Translations under genes and position numbers: made by a program
Part shown: piece after piece, positions 1-11,400 of the stretch
Position numbering within the stretch: the first letter of the stretch is position 1
Layout of the letters: each line of letters opens with the position of its first letter
Notes under the pieces: model-generated
What the model was told of the DNA's origin: nothing
The model's database searches: none
What the model saw: only the letters and a program-made list of their open reading frames with translations
Source: Scytalidium lignicola
Lineage: Eukaryota > Ascomycota > Leotiomycetes
DNA: 64,000 nt
Direction: 5' to 3'
Assembly: GCA_002812745.2 (NCBI GenBank)
Contig: NCSJ02000003.1
Span: 186,001-250,000 of the forward strand

Positions 1-263
1 GCGCCCGACTGGGCTGGCGTTTGTTCTGTCCGATTTGTAGGATCGAGGGGTCTGGTGTGGTCCGTGCGTCCCCCCTCCGCGAGCACTCCAGGTGCAACGA
101 TGCAGTCCGTCCAGCGAGACAGCAAATGGCAGGGCGACGAGAAACATCATGGCTGTTCCCCGCGGTCTGCCTCGCCGACATGTCGCTTTAGGGAGATCGG
201 AAGAAATAGCCAGAAGTGCGACGGTCAGAACGTTTTTGCCGAAGCCTCGCAGAACGACCATGG

Positions 264-301
264 TTGGGAACTCTGGGAACTTTGGGAATTTTGGGAATTT
301 T
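264..301. repeat. Short imperfect tandem repeat (TGGGAA)
   Basis: Four imperfect copies of a 9-10 nt unit built on TTTGGGAA follow one another. The period is not a multiple of three throughout. It looks like simple sequence drift; no function is suggested. Confidence 0.6.
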
Positions 302-1159
302 CAGCGACGTCTCGCAGCCAGGCGGGTTGCTTCGGCTGCAGACCGACAAAGGAATTGTACCGCTCTCCCAGGCGCCAGTATACCGCGGTCCCAAAGAGGA
401 AGTCGGAGTCGAAGCCATCACGGCCAATTAATCAGCATGGCATCCTCTGGCATGTGCCGTTGTCTTGGGCGAGATATGGATGAGAATAAACTGCAAATGG
501 TGCCATCAATCATATAAATGATATAATCATCGATGATACGGACTGACAGAGCAAAATAATTATCGGTGATGTCGTTGACGAGCCAGAGCGATAACGATAA
601 GCTCAGGACGACAAACGTCATCGTCCTCTCCTCTCAGCCGTGCGTGCGCATGGCCGCGGTTCAGAGACGAGGCTGAGTCGCTGCAAAGAGCGTCCTTCAC
701 CTCTGCCACCGCCTCTTGGTCAACTCCGCTGCATGACACCATCCTAACCTAACCCAACCTATCCTACCCCGTCCTGTCCTAAAACTTGTACAGAGCACAT
801 GTAGGGGATCTGACGTCCCGAATATCTTCATTCTTCTCGGCAACCAAAAACAGGTCGGCCCGCGTTGATCGGCTCCACAGTCGGGCAGCTCTTGCTTCAT
901 GAGATTACCGTATATGGTCGATTTCGTCGGAGTCCGCCGGATTCAAGAATAATTTCGCCCCTATGGATGCCAGCGCATCAGTCATCAATCTGTGGTAGAG
1001 AGCCGCATCGCCGAAGTCGGCACACCTCTCTCAATAGTGAGGCTGAGGATTGTTGCGCTGCGCTTTTCCCACAACGCCCCTCCTCCACAACCCTCCATCA
1101 TAACCTGCCATTCATGCCTGCCATACATACATACTGTACGTACCTGCCAGGCCAAGCTT

Positions 1160-1187
1160 AAGCCCAAACCCAAGCCCAAACCCAAGC
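1160..1187. repeat. 12-nt tandem repeat, 2.3 copies
   Basis: The unit AAGCCCAAACCC occurs twice exactly and then begins a third time. It is a low-complexity intergenic repeat about 290 nt past the patatin-like stop codon. Confidence 0.7.
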
Positions 1188-1471
1188 ACCAACTCCAGCA
1201 CACCACCATCATCCTGCGCTATCCTGGGGTGCATCAATTGTGCTGTCCACAACCCGACCTTGGATGCAACCTAGCAACCTTCACGTCGCTTCATTCCGGG
1301 TGTGGTATATCCTTGCCTCCATTTCAGACAGTTTTAGGTTTCAGGCGGCACATTTCATGCATGATCAACCATACACACGTCACGTCACCATGGAACATTC
1401 CAAAGCTTCCATGCCATGCATGCCAGTGCTACCTCCACGTTGTCGCTCGCTCCGCTTCTTCTCCAATTACT

Positions 1472-3345
1472 TTATCGACAATCACTGCCCCTTCTTCGCA
1501 GTCCACCTGCCTTCTTCCTCCTCACAAACTGGTAACCACGGTCAAGCTCTGACTCAATGGCGCACCTAACTTTAAGCGCGCCCACCGCAGGCCATACACT
1601 TTTCTCTCCCTTTAAAATCCAGTAGTCTAAGCTCTCCTGCGTAGGATTCTCGAGCAATCGCATGAAGTCACTAGGGGAAACCTCCGGCACGAGGGTCACT
1701 GACGCGGCAGGAATATGCTCGTCGACAAGGAAGCGCCTGATAGACAAGGGCAGAAGACCAAGGCTGTCGAGTTGATGTAGACGGTGATGGATTTCTAATG
1801 TCATGAATCTAATAAGCCCGCCAGTCAACGATGTTCGACCGCCACGTGAATAGAGCGGCGAAGGACCATGCATATCGCTCTGGAGGAAAGGAACAAGGTA
1901 AGGTCGAGCTTGGCTGACAATGAAATGATTGACGTTAAATAACTCAGATATCCTTGAGAGTGGTGAATCTTTGTCCGAGTATGACACGTGGGTCCATGGA
2001 CGGAATGTAATGTCGCTCGCGGCGGTCCATGGAACAATCGCCCCGGAGGCATCTTTACACTTGAGCGTGATGGAGCGGCCATACAGTGATGGTGAAGAAG
2101 CATTTGACGCAACGGCAGCAGACCAGATCAACACGTTGGGTGCGGTAAGGTAGTTGAGAAGGCTAGGCACTCCCCCTCTCCCGGTCGTAGCTACGGTGAT
2201 GTTAAGAATGCGCTTTGTACGATTGTAAGCTTCCTCGAAAGTGAGATCGCCCACGTTTGCCCGGACACATTCTTCCAAAATGTTAGCATCCAAGAAATAA
2301 CCCTCGCGGAAGTATCTCCTGATCCTCCTCATAAGCGTACTCCTCCATCCAGATTTTGACCCGCTAGTGTGTTGCCCATTTGCAGACGCGTCATTCTGCC
2401 CTTTCCCTGTGAATGCTGTAAGATCTATACGATCACTACTGAGAAGCCTCGGTAATTCGTCCTCCGTATGTATCCCAACCAAAGCTGCAATCAATGCCCC
2501 CGTTGCTGTACCAGTGATTATCCGTGGAAGTAATCCTCGAGCAAATAAGGCCTTCACCACGCCTAAATGACAGAGGCCGAATATAGCACCTCCTTGGAGC
2601 ACTAACGTGCTTCTCCCGAAAGCCTGTCTCGTATCATGGAGAAGATCCAGCTTGGCCTGACTGCTCAAGCTCACCACCATCCCATTGCCATCACCATCAG
2701 GAGACGTAGGTAGTTGCGCAACATCCGTAGCAGCCTGTGCAACTTGTGTGACATAATCCTCAATCAAGAGCTTCGTCCCAGCAAATGCCCGGTTGTAGAG
2801 ACGTGGAGCCGAGATATTGCCCAAGTTCCGAACAAGGCCGGACCGTAGAAGATTGATTATCTGCACAACATCCCCTTCCTCACGTGCTAGAACAAGAGAT
2901 TGAAGACGCTCGTGTATAAGTCGGTAATCGTAATATTTCGAAGTCGGATTCTGACGCCTGTTTTACCCACAACCACCAAATACGCGTTAGTAAAGAAGGG
3001 ATACTCCAATTCAATCGATGGTGTGTGTATATATAAAGATCATTTATCCGTACCATAAATCATTTCCCAGTAATACATCGAGTTGGAACGCTGCCTCCTC
3101 CCACTCTTCATACGTCTTCGCATCTCGTAGGATATCGAGCCAGACTCGAGCTGGCTTCTTCCGACCAAGCCAGCGAATGAGTCTCTGGAGAGTAGCATTA
3201 GTAACATCCACACGAAAGCAACCCTGAAATCTACAACGGAGATGGTTCTATTCTGTGTTGTTTCGAGGGGGCAGGGTTTACTCACTCTCTGCCAGAACAT
3301 AAGGACGTCCACCAACATCCATATTGCCATTACAAGTCCCACCAT
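1472..3345 (-). CDS. Patatin-like/DUF3336 lipase-family protein, likely non-catalytic
   Basis: Three exons (3345-3286, 3223-3054, 2957-1472) give 571 aa. The ATG at 3345 follows CCAAA, a good fungal start context, and opens a hydrophobic first exon that could be a membrane segment. Next comes a DUF3336-like region (WLGRKKPARVW, then YDYRLI and LLRSGLVRNLG), as in Tgl3/4/5 triacylglycerol lipases, then the patatin core with the glycine-rich loop QGGAIFG at about residues 198-204. In active patatins the nucleophile is the serine of GxSxG; here the matching site reads GTATG (residues 226-230), with Ala where Ser belongs. The Asp of the usual DGS/DGG motif is also not seen before the conserved FNVNHFIVSQ; that place reads SYSDKDSP. 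The fold assignment is firm; enzyme activity is doubtful. The gene lies in tandem with leo1, 563 bp away. Confidence 0.85.
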
Positions 3346-3908
3346 TTTGGATTACTTTGGCTTCTATATATGAAGACTGGGATGAGATTAACCGCGTCGT
3401 TCGTGACCCCTCATGTTTAATAGGGGCAGACGATGGGTAGAATTAGGAGAAACGCGTAGAACGAGTGGGCATATGTGCAGTTATCCTGTTTGTCAAAGCA
3501 TCCGATGTCGTTTGGTTGCTGACATGTGACGCCGCAAGGTTTCCCCGGATTTTTTGTTGGGATGGGAATTCGCATAGTTACAAGTATTTATGCTTTGCAT
3601 AATCTAACAATGAGAATAACTTTCAACTACCGTAGATACTTCCCATAAATTAACAAACTTGGGGGAAATTATTCTTTTTATATTTTCAAATTTTCATTAA
3701 TAGTTCTAAATAATAAAAAACCTCTCAAATATACATGCCCCTTTAATGGTTCCCACTTCAGTTTTAATGATTTTGTCCTAGGTTTACATAGGCTGTAATG
3801 CAATGCCCACAATATACGCCCAAATTTTTGAAAAAGAGTAACCCAAATGCTAGTAGCAGAGAAGGCTTAAGGGCTCCTTGAGGCCTGTCTAGCTCGCGGC
3901 CTGTCTCA
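3346..3908. other. Intergenic, patatin-like promoter / leo1 3' flank
   Basis: Both flanking genes are on the minus strand, so this holds the leo1 3' end and the patatin-like promoter. The 3590-3740 part is A/T-rich, as expected for 3' sequence. No further gene is visible. Confidence 0.5.
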
Positions 3909-5286
3909 TCATTCATCGTCATCGTCGTCCTCGATAATATTACGCTTCCTTGCTCGGCCGCCAGTGGTGGCTTCACTAGTATGTGCTGCAACCGGAGCCT
4001 CCTCATCGTCAAGATCAGCATCAGCATCCGCGTCGCTCCTTTCCTCGTCTTTCGAGGTTTTATGTTTCTTGGCCTTTGGTCGATCCTCCTCGCTCTCATC
4101 GTCCAAGAAGGCTTCCTCCTCTTCCTCATCATCACCTCCCTCCTCGAGTTCCTCATCGCTAGAAGCAAGAAAATCGTCTTCCTTATCATATTCATCTTCT
4201 CTCGTTCTACCTCTTGGAAGATCATCATCCGAATCATACTCAGGTCTATGTCTTGGACGTTTACCACCTGGTTTGGGTCTGCGACTAGTGCCTGGAGCTC
4301 TTCTACCTGCACGACCTTCAAGGTCGTCAACCGTTAAGCCTCCGACACCGCGACTACGGCCAAATGGAATGCTAGCCTTCTCGGCGGCTGTCTCGCGACG
4401 TCTTTGAGCCTTTAGACGCTCCTTCTCTGCCAGCTCGGCTCTCTTCTTTTGTAGTTCCGGATCTACGGTGTTGCTGATTAGCTCAGGACCGCTCTTGTCT
4501 TCACCCTTAATTCCACCTCTTGCTGCGGCTGCCAGGCTTCGTTGAAGCTTCTCTAGTGCATCATCTTCGATATCCTTATTTGGTCTGACCGTGAACTGAT
4601 TCGTCATATGCCCAACGGTAACAACAAGCTGGGAGGTGATTGATGGTGAAGCGAAATAGACATGCGCATCCTGGACCTCTTGATATACCTTACTCTCTTT
4701 CGATGGTGCAAGAGGATTCGTTTGCAACTCAAAATGCTGATCGCCAACTGCTAGCGTTGTAGTCCCATCACTCCATTTGTATACCACTGTATTACTTTCT
4801 AAATTCCCAGTAGCGGGATTCTTACGATAGCGCATTGTAGAGGCTGCTGTCGCTCTTGCAGAGAAATTTGCTGATTGTGTATTCGTATGATGATCATATA
4901 CTGGTGGTTCGAACGTCTCCAGATCAAATGGACGAGGATCAATTCCAAGAAACTGAGGTAACCGCAGCACATTAAACTGCAAACGTTAGTTTTTCAGTGG
5001 CTAACTGGATGTCAGAGAAACCCACTTCACCATCAGATGGTTTTGGCAATGGGTGCCTCCATAGAGTTGATTCTAAAATTCGCGCATCTCTTAGTGAGCC
5101 TTCATCGTCCTGCTCGCCATCCCTATCTGCCGCTCTGTCATATCTGCCTTCATCATCCCCAGAATCCAACTCTTGATCACTCAGTTCACGGGTCTTAGTT
5201 TGACCAGCGTCATCATCATCGCCAAAGAGGTCATCCTCAACTTCACTGATAGAGTTTACTACATCATCTTCAGATTCGGAAGCCAT
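3909..5286 (-). CDS. leo1: Paf1 complex subunit Leo1
   Basis: Two exons (5286-5026, 4976-3909) encode 442 aa. Leo1 belongs to the Paf1 complex, which travels with RNA polymerase II and supports histone modification. The protein shows the family layout: an acidic N-terminus (SEVEDDLFGDDDD), then the core with FNVLRLPQFLGIDPRPFD and a beta-rich middle (VVYKWSDGTTTLAVGDQHFEL), then a long charged Lys/Arg/Asp/Glu tail with a run of acidic residues at the very end. The start is the ATG at 5286; an upstream in-frame GTG is not needed. The intron uses a GTGGGT donor and has CTAAC 11 nt before its acceptor; splicing joins GAA to TTT in phase 0 and restores the FNVLRLP motif. It is divergent from mob2. 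Confidence 0.93.
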
Positions 5287-5932
5287 GTTGTTCACACGCC
5301 CTGAGAGCTGATCAAGACGAGGTTGGATAATGCGTCGTAGTATCCGATCCGAAGCGCCTTTCAGAAGGCAATTTTCTAAGATTTGGATATGAAGGCCCTC
5401 CGATTATAAGCTGTGGATATAAAAATGCTACGGCATGAGGCGCTTAGATCGAAAGAGAATGTGTCTGTAAAATAAAATATTAACCTTGCGATTCTCCAAT
5501 TCGCAAATGTGGAAACTGACAAAGGATAATTCCCTCTAATGCGTTCAACGTAGACAATTGTCGAGCGATCAAGATGAAAACAACGGCTTACAGTGCTTTA
5601 GCTATCAGTTCAACTTTGAATCCTGGCGCGACCGCGACAAGGACTTAATTCAATAGCCTCAGGCGGAAACGATATTTTAGCCTTGAATATAAGGCTCAAA
5701 AGCAGGAGAATGCAGGCGGTAATGCCAAAGCGGACGCTAAAATGAATCGTTTGAATTCGACCCCAGTCGCTTGGACCGACTCCTATTCAGACAACTATCA
5801 ACCTCTGTTATTCCCCATCCTCACCTCCGAATTTTTACCTACTTCTATTGTGACACTCAGCTTCAGGAGACGCCATTCACACAGATATTTGTGGAAAGGG
5901 CTCGAACCGTTGCCTGACAAGCTTGCCTCAAG
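5287..5932. promoter_or_regulatory. Divergent leo1 / mob2 promoter region
   Basis: This 646-bp stretch separates the start codons of two divergent genes and must hold both promoters and leaders. An ATG at 5742 opens a 73-codon frame that runs past the mob2 start in another frame; if the mob2 transcript starts upstream of 5742, it would act as an overlapping upstream ORF. Confidence 0.55.
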
Positions 5933-7580
5933 ATGTCGAATCTATTCTCTGGAATGTAGGTGAACAGGTTCCACATGTCATGTGCGTTTCGTTGTCAGTG
6001 GATTTTCCGTGGTTATTTCTGCACGCCCATGTTAGCTTTACTATGACTACAGTCTCAGGATGATGTTCTGAAAGAAAATAATTTCTTCTTCCTGTCGCTG
6101 GGTGTTGAATATTGCTTCATCCCCAAAGGGGCTACACCCACACGTGACCTTTATGTGCTGGCACGTCTTCCACTCTCAGTTGTTACAATTGCATCCATAT
6201 GGCAGACATGTCCCTAAAAAATTTTGGAGGTATGCTTTCGAGTAGCAAAACCTTAACATTTAAAATATCACAGCTTCAATAGTATGCTACTAGGTAGTTG
6301 TGGCCTGAAACATCCCATGGTTTCCTAACTTGTTGCAGAGCTATTTCCTTAGTCAAGTGGTAGATATTGAAGATCTAGCAGCCTTTTATTATTCTTGGGC
6401 TCAAAGATATATGCTAACTAGGATTTCCTTTGCAGAAGTGGACGGTTTCGGGGTGGCGGTAAGAACAGTGGCTCTAAAAGTCCTGGAGCATCAAACGGAT
6501 TATCGCCAACGTCTCCTACAGGCAACCCACAAGGTAGCCAGTCTTCCATAAACCTCGCTGCCCCACGAGTACCACCACTGCCAAACTCCCCATCTCTCGC
6601 TCAATCAATATCCATTGACCAATCCGCTCCTCTCAATGAGAATGACCCGCTCTACTCATACAACCTTCCCCGTCCAAAGCCCCTTTGGCTCAACAATGCC
6701 TACTCCAAACACATTGTTAAGGGCAATTTTATGACATTATCTGCCCGTCCCAAGACAGTAGAAGAAGGAGAATGGGTTGCCCATCAGGGTAAGAATTCCA
6801 TAACCACCTCAGATAGAGACTGTAAAACTCACATCAGCAGTGGTGGAGCATTATCGAAATCTCTGGAACTTTGTTCGTGTCATTCATGAGAAGGACGAAG
6901 ATGGAACTTCAGTCTGTAACACCCAAACCTGCCCAAGGATGTCGGCTGGAGCGTAAGTCTATGTTTCTGCCCAAATGCCGTTATTCTAAATTCTGATTCT
7001 TACCTTTTATTCTAGGAATCACTCCTTCACATGGTTGAATTCTCGCAAAGAACCTGTAGAAGTCCCAGCACACGAGTATATTTCGCTAATGCAGCGCTGG
7101 ATCTCTGGCAAAGTTGACAATACTACCATCTTCCCCACCGATCCTGCAGGGGTGTCATATTCCCATAACATGCCCGACTTTGTGAGCGCAGCCAGTGCTA
7201 CCGGACCATCAATGTCACTGTCACAGCTCGCTGGAAATGGTGATTGGATTGGCAAGGCCAGTGGCTTTCCACCTGAGTTCACGGAAGTTTGTCAAACCAT
7301 CTTCCGTCAGATGTTCCGTGTTTATGCCCATCTGTACTGGGCTCACTTTGTAGACCCATTCTATCACCTCAATCTCGACAAGCATCTGAATAGTTGTTTC
7401 AGTCATTTTATCTTGACGGCAACTGAGATCGATATGTTGAAGCCTCATGAACTAGAGCCGATGCAATCATTGATTGACCTCTGGGCTGCAAACGGAACCT
7501 TCCCGGCTGAGTCCAAGGCCTACACGTGTGCCAACCTTAAAGCCGGAGAACGTCTGCTTCAGCTTAGTGCAATGCCTTGA
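5933..7580 (+). CDS. mob2: Mob2-type NDR kinase activator (Mob1/phocein family)
   Basis: Four exons (5933-5955, 6436-6788, 6841-6952, 7016-7580) encode about 350 aa. Mob2 proteins bind and activate NDR/LATS kinases (Cbk1/Orb6 type) that control polarity and cell separation. The N-terminal ~100 residues are Ser/Pro/Gly-rich; the Mob domain begins near LWLNNAYSKHIV. Zinc ligands are visible as a C-x4-C pair (CNTQTC) and an H-x4-H pair (HLYWAH), the known pattern of the family. The short first exon (MSNLFSG) is joined by an intron of about 480 nt, far longer than the others here, so the first exon is the least certain part. The third exon may start 3 nt earlier at a tandem CAG acceptor, which would add one residue. 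Confidence 0.88.
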
Positions 7581-8009
7581 GCAGAGAGTGCTGTCAGCTT
7601 GAGAAGTTGTAGAAATCCATGATCGGCGCTCTGTTCTCCAGCAAGCGGGGTTGGAAACAATGATATTTTGATGATAGCCTTAAGAAAGCAACGAATTCTT
7701 TGTGCATTGATTTCAATGATGATAGCATTGTTCAGCAAGGGTTTTTTTTAAGATGGCGTTATGACTGCAAGCGGTGGTGCGACAGAATAGGTTTTCGATG
7801 ATAGAATATATTCATCACAAAACTTCCATCGGGCATGAAAGTAGCTCAAGATATATTTCAATACTTTAAATAAATGGCGTTTTTAAGCGGGATTCCCTGC
7901 ATCCTTCCTTTTGTTCTCAGTTTATCGTAAGATGTGTGTTCCCTCATTTTACATTGATCAAGGCACATCACATTTTAAAACATGACTTTCATATCAAAGC
8001 TCTCAAAGT
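7581..8009. other. Convergent 3' flanks of mob2 and DUF3237 gene
   Basis: This 429-bp gap lies between two converging genes. It is A/T-rich with poly-T stretches, as expected for 3' ends. I see no other feature. Confidence 0.5.
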
Positions 8010-8841
8010 TCATGGGATCACCTCGCTGACTTTGTACTCCACTGCGACACCCCCTTGTCCAACAACGAAGCGTCCACTGCCGACATAAATTTTCCCCTCC
8101 AGTTCTTTCAGAGCATCACTTCCAGTCTCCATATATATATGAGCAGCTTATCACAGATCAGCACTTTAAATCTCTCCATTTGTTTCCAAGCCCTATTTCA
8201 TAATGATAAAATAATATAGAAAAGGAAAAGGATATGCATTATTTAAATTTAAAAGAAAACAAGAAAAAGAAGAAACTCACTAATATTCCCAAATTCCGTA
8301 GTCTTCGCATCCGGACTCCCAGACAACACGGCCCCAATCTCGGGATTCAAGGTGATAATCCCCGTGTACGTGTAACTAATCACCGCCCCGCTCTTGTCCT
8401 TCAACGAACTGTTGACACTGAGACGGAGATGCTTCCCGGAAGGATCTGCACGGATGTAGTCGGCGCCATGGACGAAGACAGCGTCGAGCTTGATGGGGTA
8501 GGAGGCGTCGGATTTGACAGAGCCTGAGTTGGGCTTGAAGGGGACTATGTTCAAGGCGNCGCCGCGGGAGACGGCGCCGGGGGTGATGGCGGGATCGATT
8601 TCGATCTAGAATTTGGGGAAAAGGTACACAGGATGGTTAGTTTGAGGTTGAGGATTCTTTTCGTTTTGTATTTTTCTCTCTTTCTGTTTCTGTTTTTACC
8701 AAAGATGGGGATTCGATTGGGATGTAATCCCCGTGTTGTTCTTCTTCNTTTTTTGATGGGGATGATGGAAATTAGTTTAAGAACATAGGGGTTAGTTACC
8801 AAAGTTGTAAAGGCTGGGACAAGCTTGGGAAAGTTAGACAT
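8010..8841 (-). CDS. DUF3237 family protein
   Basis: Three exons (8841-8800, 8605-8281, 8146-8010) give 167 aa, a normal length for DUF3237, a small beta-barrel-like family of unknown function common in fungi and bacteria. The start codon opens MSNFPKLVPAFTTL. The middle exon carries FVHGADYIRADPSGKHLRL and YTYTGIITLNP, and the last exon ends with GKIYVGSGRFVVGQGG and VEYKVSEVIP, matching the expected family ending. Splice phases (0 and 1) close exactly. One undetermined base at 8559, inside exon 2, leaves one codon unknown. No signal peptide or membrane segment is seen. Confidence 0.78.
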
Positions 8842-9610
8842 GATGTTTGATATCTTTCTTTTGGTTCCTTATTCTTCAAAAATCTTGATTGATTCTAGGA
8901 TGGGATCTGATGATGGTGGTAATAGAAGTAAGAATACCGGAATACAATTATACGGAACTCCACTTTTCAACAAAAATGTCAGCCCGATATCTCCTCTTTT
9001 TGAGGATGCATCGGAAGACTTGCCCCGCTCCTTGAGCTCAAGTAAACCCGAGATTGTTCCTTTGGTTACCCCGCAATCTCTCTCTGAATGCAACATGACA
9101 CGTACACTTGCATGACGTAAGGAGGAGGGAGTCAAGTAGATTGTAGTTTTGATGATATTATTGGAGTTATTGTATTTAGTGACACAGCTCGTACAGGTAA
9201 TGATACAGAAGTATATCCGGTTGCCCGAAAACCCTAAATCCTAAACGCCGAATTGTCATGCAGCATACCATTGGGATGAGTTGAAATTGCTTGAGCAAGT
9301 TAGACACAAGCTTGATTGATTGAGAATAAATCAAACAGAGATTGTAGATTTTGGGCTTATTAGACACGCTTGTAGACGGAGCTCAGGGTTAGTCGTGGAA
9401 GTCATTCTACGTCAGCCTCGCCAACGAGGCTACAGATGCGGGGTACGAGGTACATGTACTTCCGTAATTACTTTGTTACACTGAAGATTACATGCATACC
9501 GAGGTTGAACATATCGTAATGTAATACATGAGACGTGCCATTACCAAGGCACACAAGCCTATACGTATTGGATGTACTGTACAATCCTCCAACCATCATA
9601 GCAGGCGAGA
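8842..9610. other. Intergenic, no gene seen
   Basis: This holds the promoter of the DUF3237 gene and the 3' flank of the next minus-strand gene. An open frame of about 90 codons exists on each strand around 8825-9135, but neither resembles a protein I know and they overlap each other. Confidence 0.45.
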
Positions 9611-10189
9611 TTATATAACGATTTGCCCTTCCACTATCCTTGAATCCCACTCCCGGTGTCGTCCCCTATGCAAATGCTCCAAGCCTTTCCCCTCGCGTAT
9701 AAAGAGCTCCCAAAGCTCTTTCGCAGCTTCGCACTTCTCAAAATGCCTTAGATATTCCTCCTCCAAATATGCCGTATCCAACACTCTCTTGTAGCAATCA
9801 CTAGACCACCTGTGACTAGAACTTCTATACCACACCAACTCGCATCCTCGACACCAAACTCCTAATTCCGTACGATGATCTCGGGTGTTGAGATATGGAA
9901 TGGGCGTTGAGACCATAAAACGGATAGGATCATTGTAGTGTCTTATGAGGTCTCTTGCTTTCTTGTCGAGATTTGTGAGGTCTTCTCCCGGCGGTTGAGC
10001 TTTGTTTTGTTTTTCGAGGGCAAGAGTCAATGCCTTTCTCACGCTCACAACTTTCAATATCCGTTTTCTTTCGGTACGCTCGATGGTGTAGATTCCTGGA
10101 AGTGTAGTGACAACAGGGATCTTCTTCTCTATCTCATTCTTGGAGAGACTAAATGTAGAAGCAGCGGTAGAGAGTGTGGTCGGAGCCAT
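9611..10189 (-). CDS. Unrecognised 192-aa protein, C-terminal Cys cluster
   Basis: A single uninterrupted frame with a clear ATG (MAPTTLSTAAS) encodes 192 aa. I do not recognise the family. The N-terminal half is Lys/Arg-rich and probably helical (ERKRILKVVSVRKALTLALE). The C-terminal half has a CRGCELVWY motif, a further Cys, and HFEKCEAAKELWELF; this spacing could bind zinc, or it could be the C-terminal part of a fungal F-box-type protein. No signal peptide or membrane segment. The composition and uninterrupted length argue for a real gene, but no homologue can be named from sequence alone. Confidence 0.55.
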   Translation of the reverse strand: MAPTTLSTAASTFSLSKNEIEKKIPVVTTLPGIYTIERTERKRILKVVSVRKALTLALEKQNKAQPPGEDLTNLDKKARDLIRHYNDPIRFMVSTPIPYLNTRDHRTELGVWCRGCELVWYRSSSHRWSSDCYKRVLDTAYLEEEYLRHFEKCEAAKELWELFIREGKGLEHLHRGRHREWDSRIVEGQIVI

Positions 10190-10475
10190 CTTTGGGTTGT
10201 AGAGACACGAGAAACAGCAGCGTTCGCATGCAATAGAGTGAGAGATACGGTCTGAAAGCTTCGCAGCAGACGCATCGATCGTTCGTAAGGACAGTGTAGA
10301 GCTGCCCTACACTGTAAGTTGACGCGAGATATGTAGAGTAAAGGACCCGGAGGACTGAAGAGGCATGGGTAGTAAGATCTCGGTATGGCGGAAACAAGTC
10401 TACTATGAGTCTACTATTCCAACTCAGACACCTGACAGACCCGATCGTGCTGATGTCCAGGTAGCGTAGAATGTT

Positions 10476-11400
10476 GTGAATGAGTTCGTTGGCTCTGAGG
10501 TTTCTTTTTCAAACTCGACTTGGAAGCTTGAAGCGAAGCTTCAAGAACACGAGTATTATGAGACCGAAAAAGATGCTAAGATGCCTGGTGGAGGTTCTGA
10601 AGCACGTGCTGTCTTCATCTGTTCAAAGCTCGCTGGCCATGGCCCGCAAGAAGCAATCATAAAGATCCGGATGCAGTACGTTTAACTGCTCTATCTACAT
10701 TACCTTTTGAGTAGAGATTTTAATATAAGTTATAGGATATCTTGGTTTGGTATAGTGACTAAACAACCCCATATAAGAGCAAAACAGGCAACATCGAACT
10801 TGACAGCATTGTCACAAATGGAAGTTGAAGCACTGTCAATTCTCACAAAAGCTAATTATTCATCAACACCTGCTTTACTAGCTTAGAAGTGTAAAGAGCA
10901 AGATACGCACATGTGGGTTCCTGACGGGTACATTATTTATATTTTAATGGAAAAACTTCCAGGAATAGAGCCTTCTCACTATTATGGCAAAATGGATCAG
11001 GAAGAACGTAATGATCTAAGAGTTGGATTTAAAAAGGTATGGCTGTATGTAGTTTTGTCTAATGTTATTTATGTTGTCATTTTGAGATTTATTAACACAA
11101 AAGTTTTTAAGGGAATGCGTTGCTTGCGGGATAGTTCATGGTGACTCTAGCATATGAAATCTTCTTTGGGATTATTCAACCAAGAAGTGGTGAGTCTCAT
11201 TTCAAGAAAGATTTTAATTTCCTTTTCGTTATTAAAATACATATTTGACTGGCCTTTTTCTTAGTCTTTCCGTGAATATCGCTAACTTATCTATACTAGT
11301 TACCTCGTAGACTTTGAGATATATGATAGACCAACGAAGAGGACGATATGGCGTGACGGTAATTATCTCTTGTGGAACTTAGCCCATTGCAGTTCAGGGG
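10476..11400 (+). pseudogene. Decayed kinase-like (APH/protein-kinase fold) gene
   Basis: Pieces of a fungal kinase-like protein are readable in order: AVFICSKLAGHGPQEAIIKIRMQY, then an intron-like gap, then VPDGYIIYILMEKLPGIEP, then a catalytic-loop-like CGIVHGDSS followed by NLLWDYSTKKW, and finally YLVDFEIYDRPTKRT. The HGD and VDFE motifs are those of the aminoglycoside-phosphotransferase/kinase fold. Within these coding pieces there is an in-frame TAG at 10884 (where a CAG would fit) and an in-frame TGA at 11155 (where a CGA would fit). The splice phases around 11039-11112 also do not match. No full reading frame can be built, so I call it broken. The AT-rich DNA that follows fits a decaying region. 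Confidence 0.7.

Larger units (their letters stand above)
1..1471. other. Gene-free left edge
   Basis: No reading frame here looks like a real protein: the open frames overlap on both strands, are short and repetitive in composition, and match no family I know. The stretch holds two small tandem repeats (listed separately) and C/T-rich runs near 740-780. It lies downstream of the patatin-like gene that ends at 1472 on the minus strand. Confidence 0.5.

Noticed and set aside
743..775. CTAACCTAACCC-like sequence as a telomere repeat
   Set aside because: Only one or two degenerate units inside C/T-rich DNA; not a telomere array.
5899..5908. GGCTCGAACC, like the reverse of a tRNA B box
   Set aside because: No A box, acceptor stem or cloverleaf fits on the minus strand, and it overlaps the mob2 leader.
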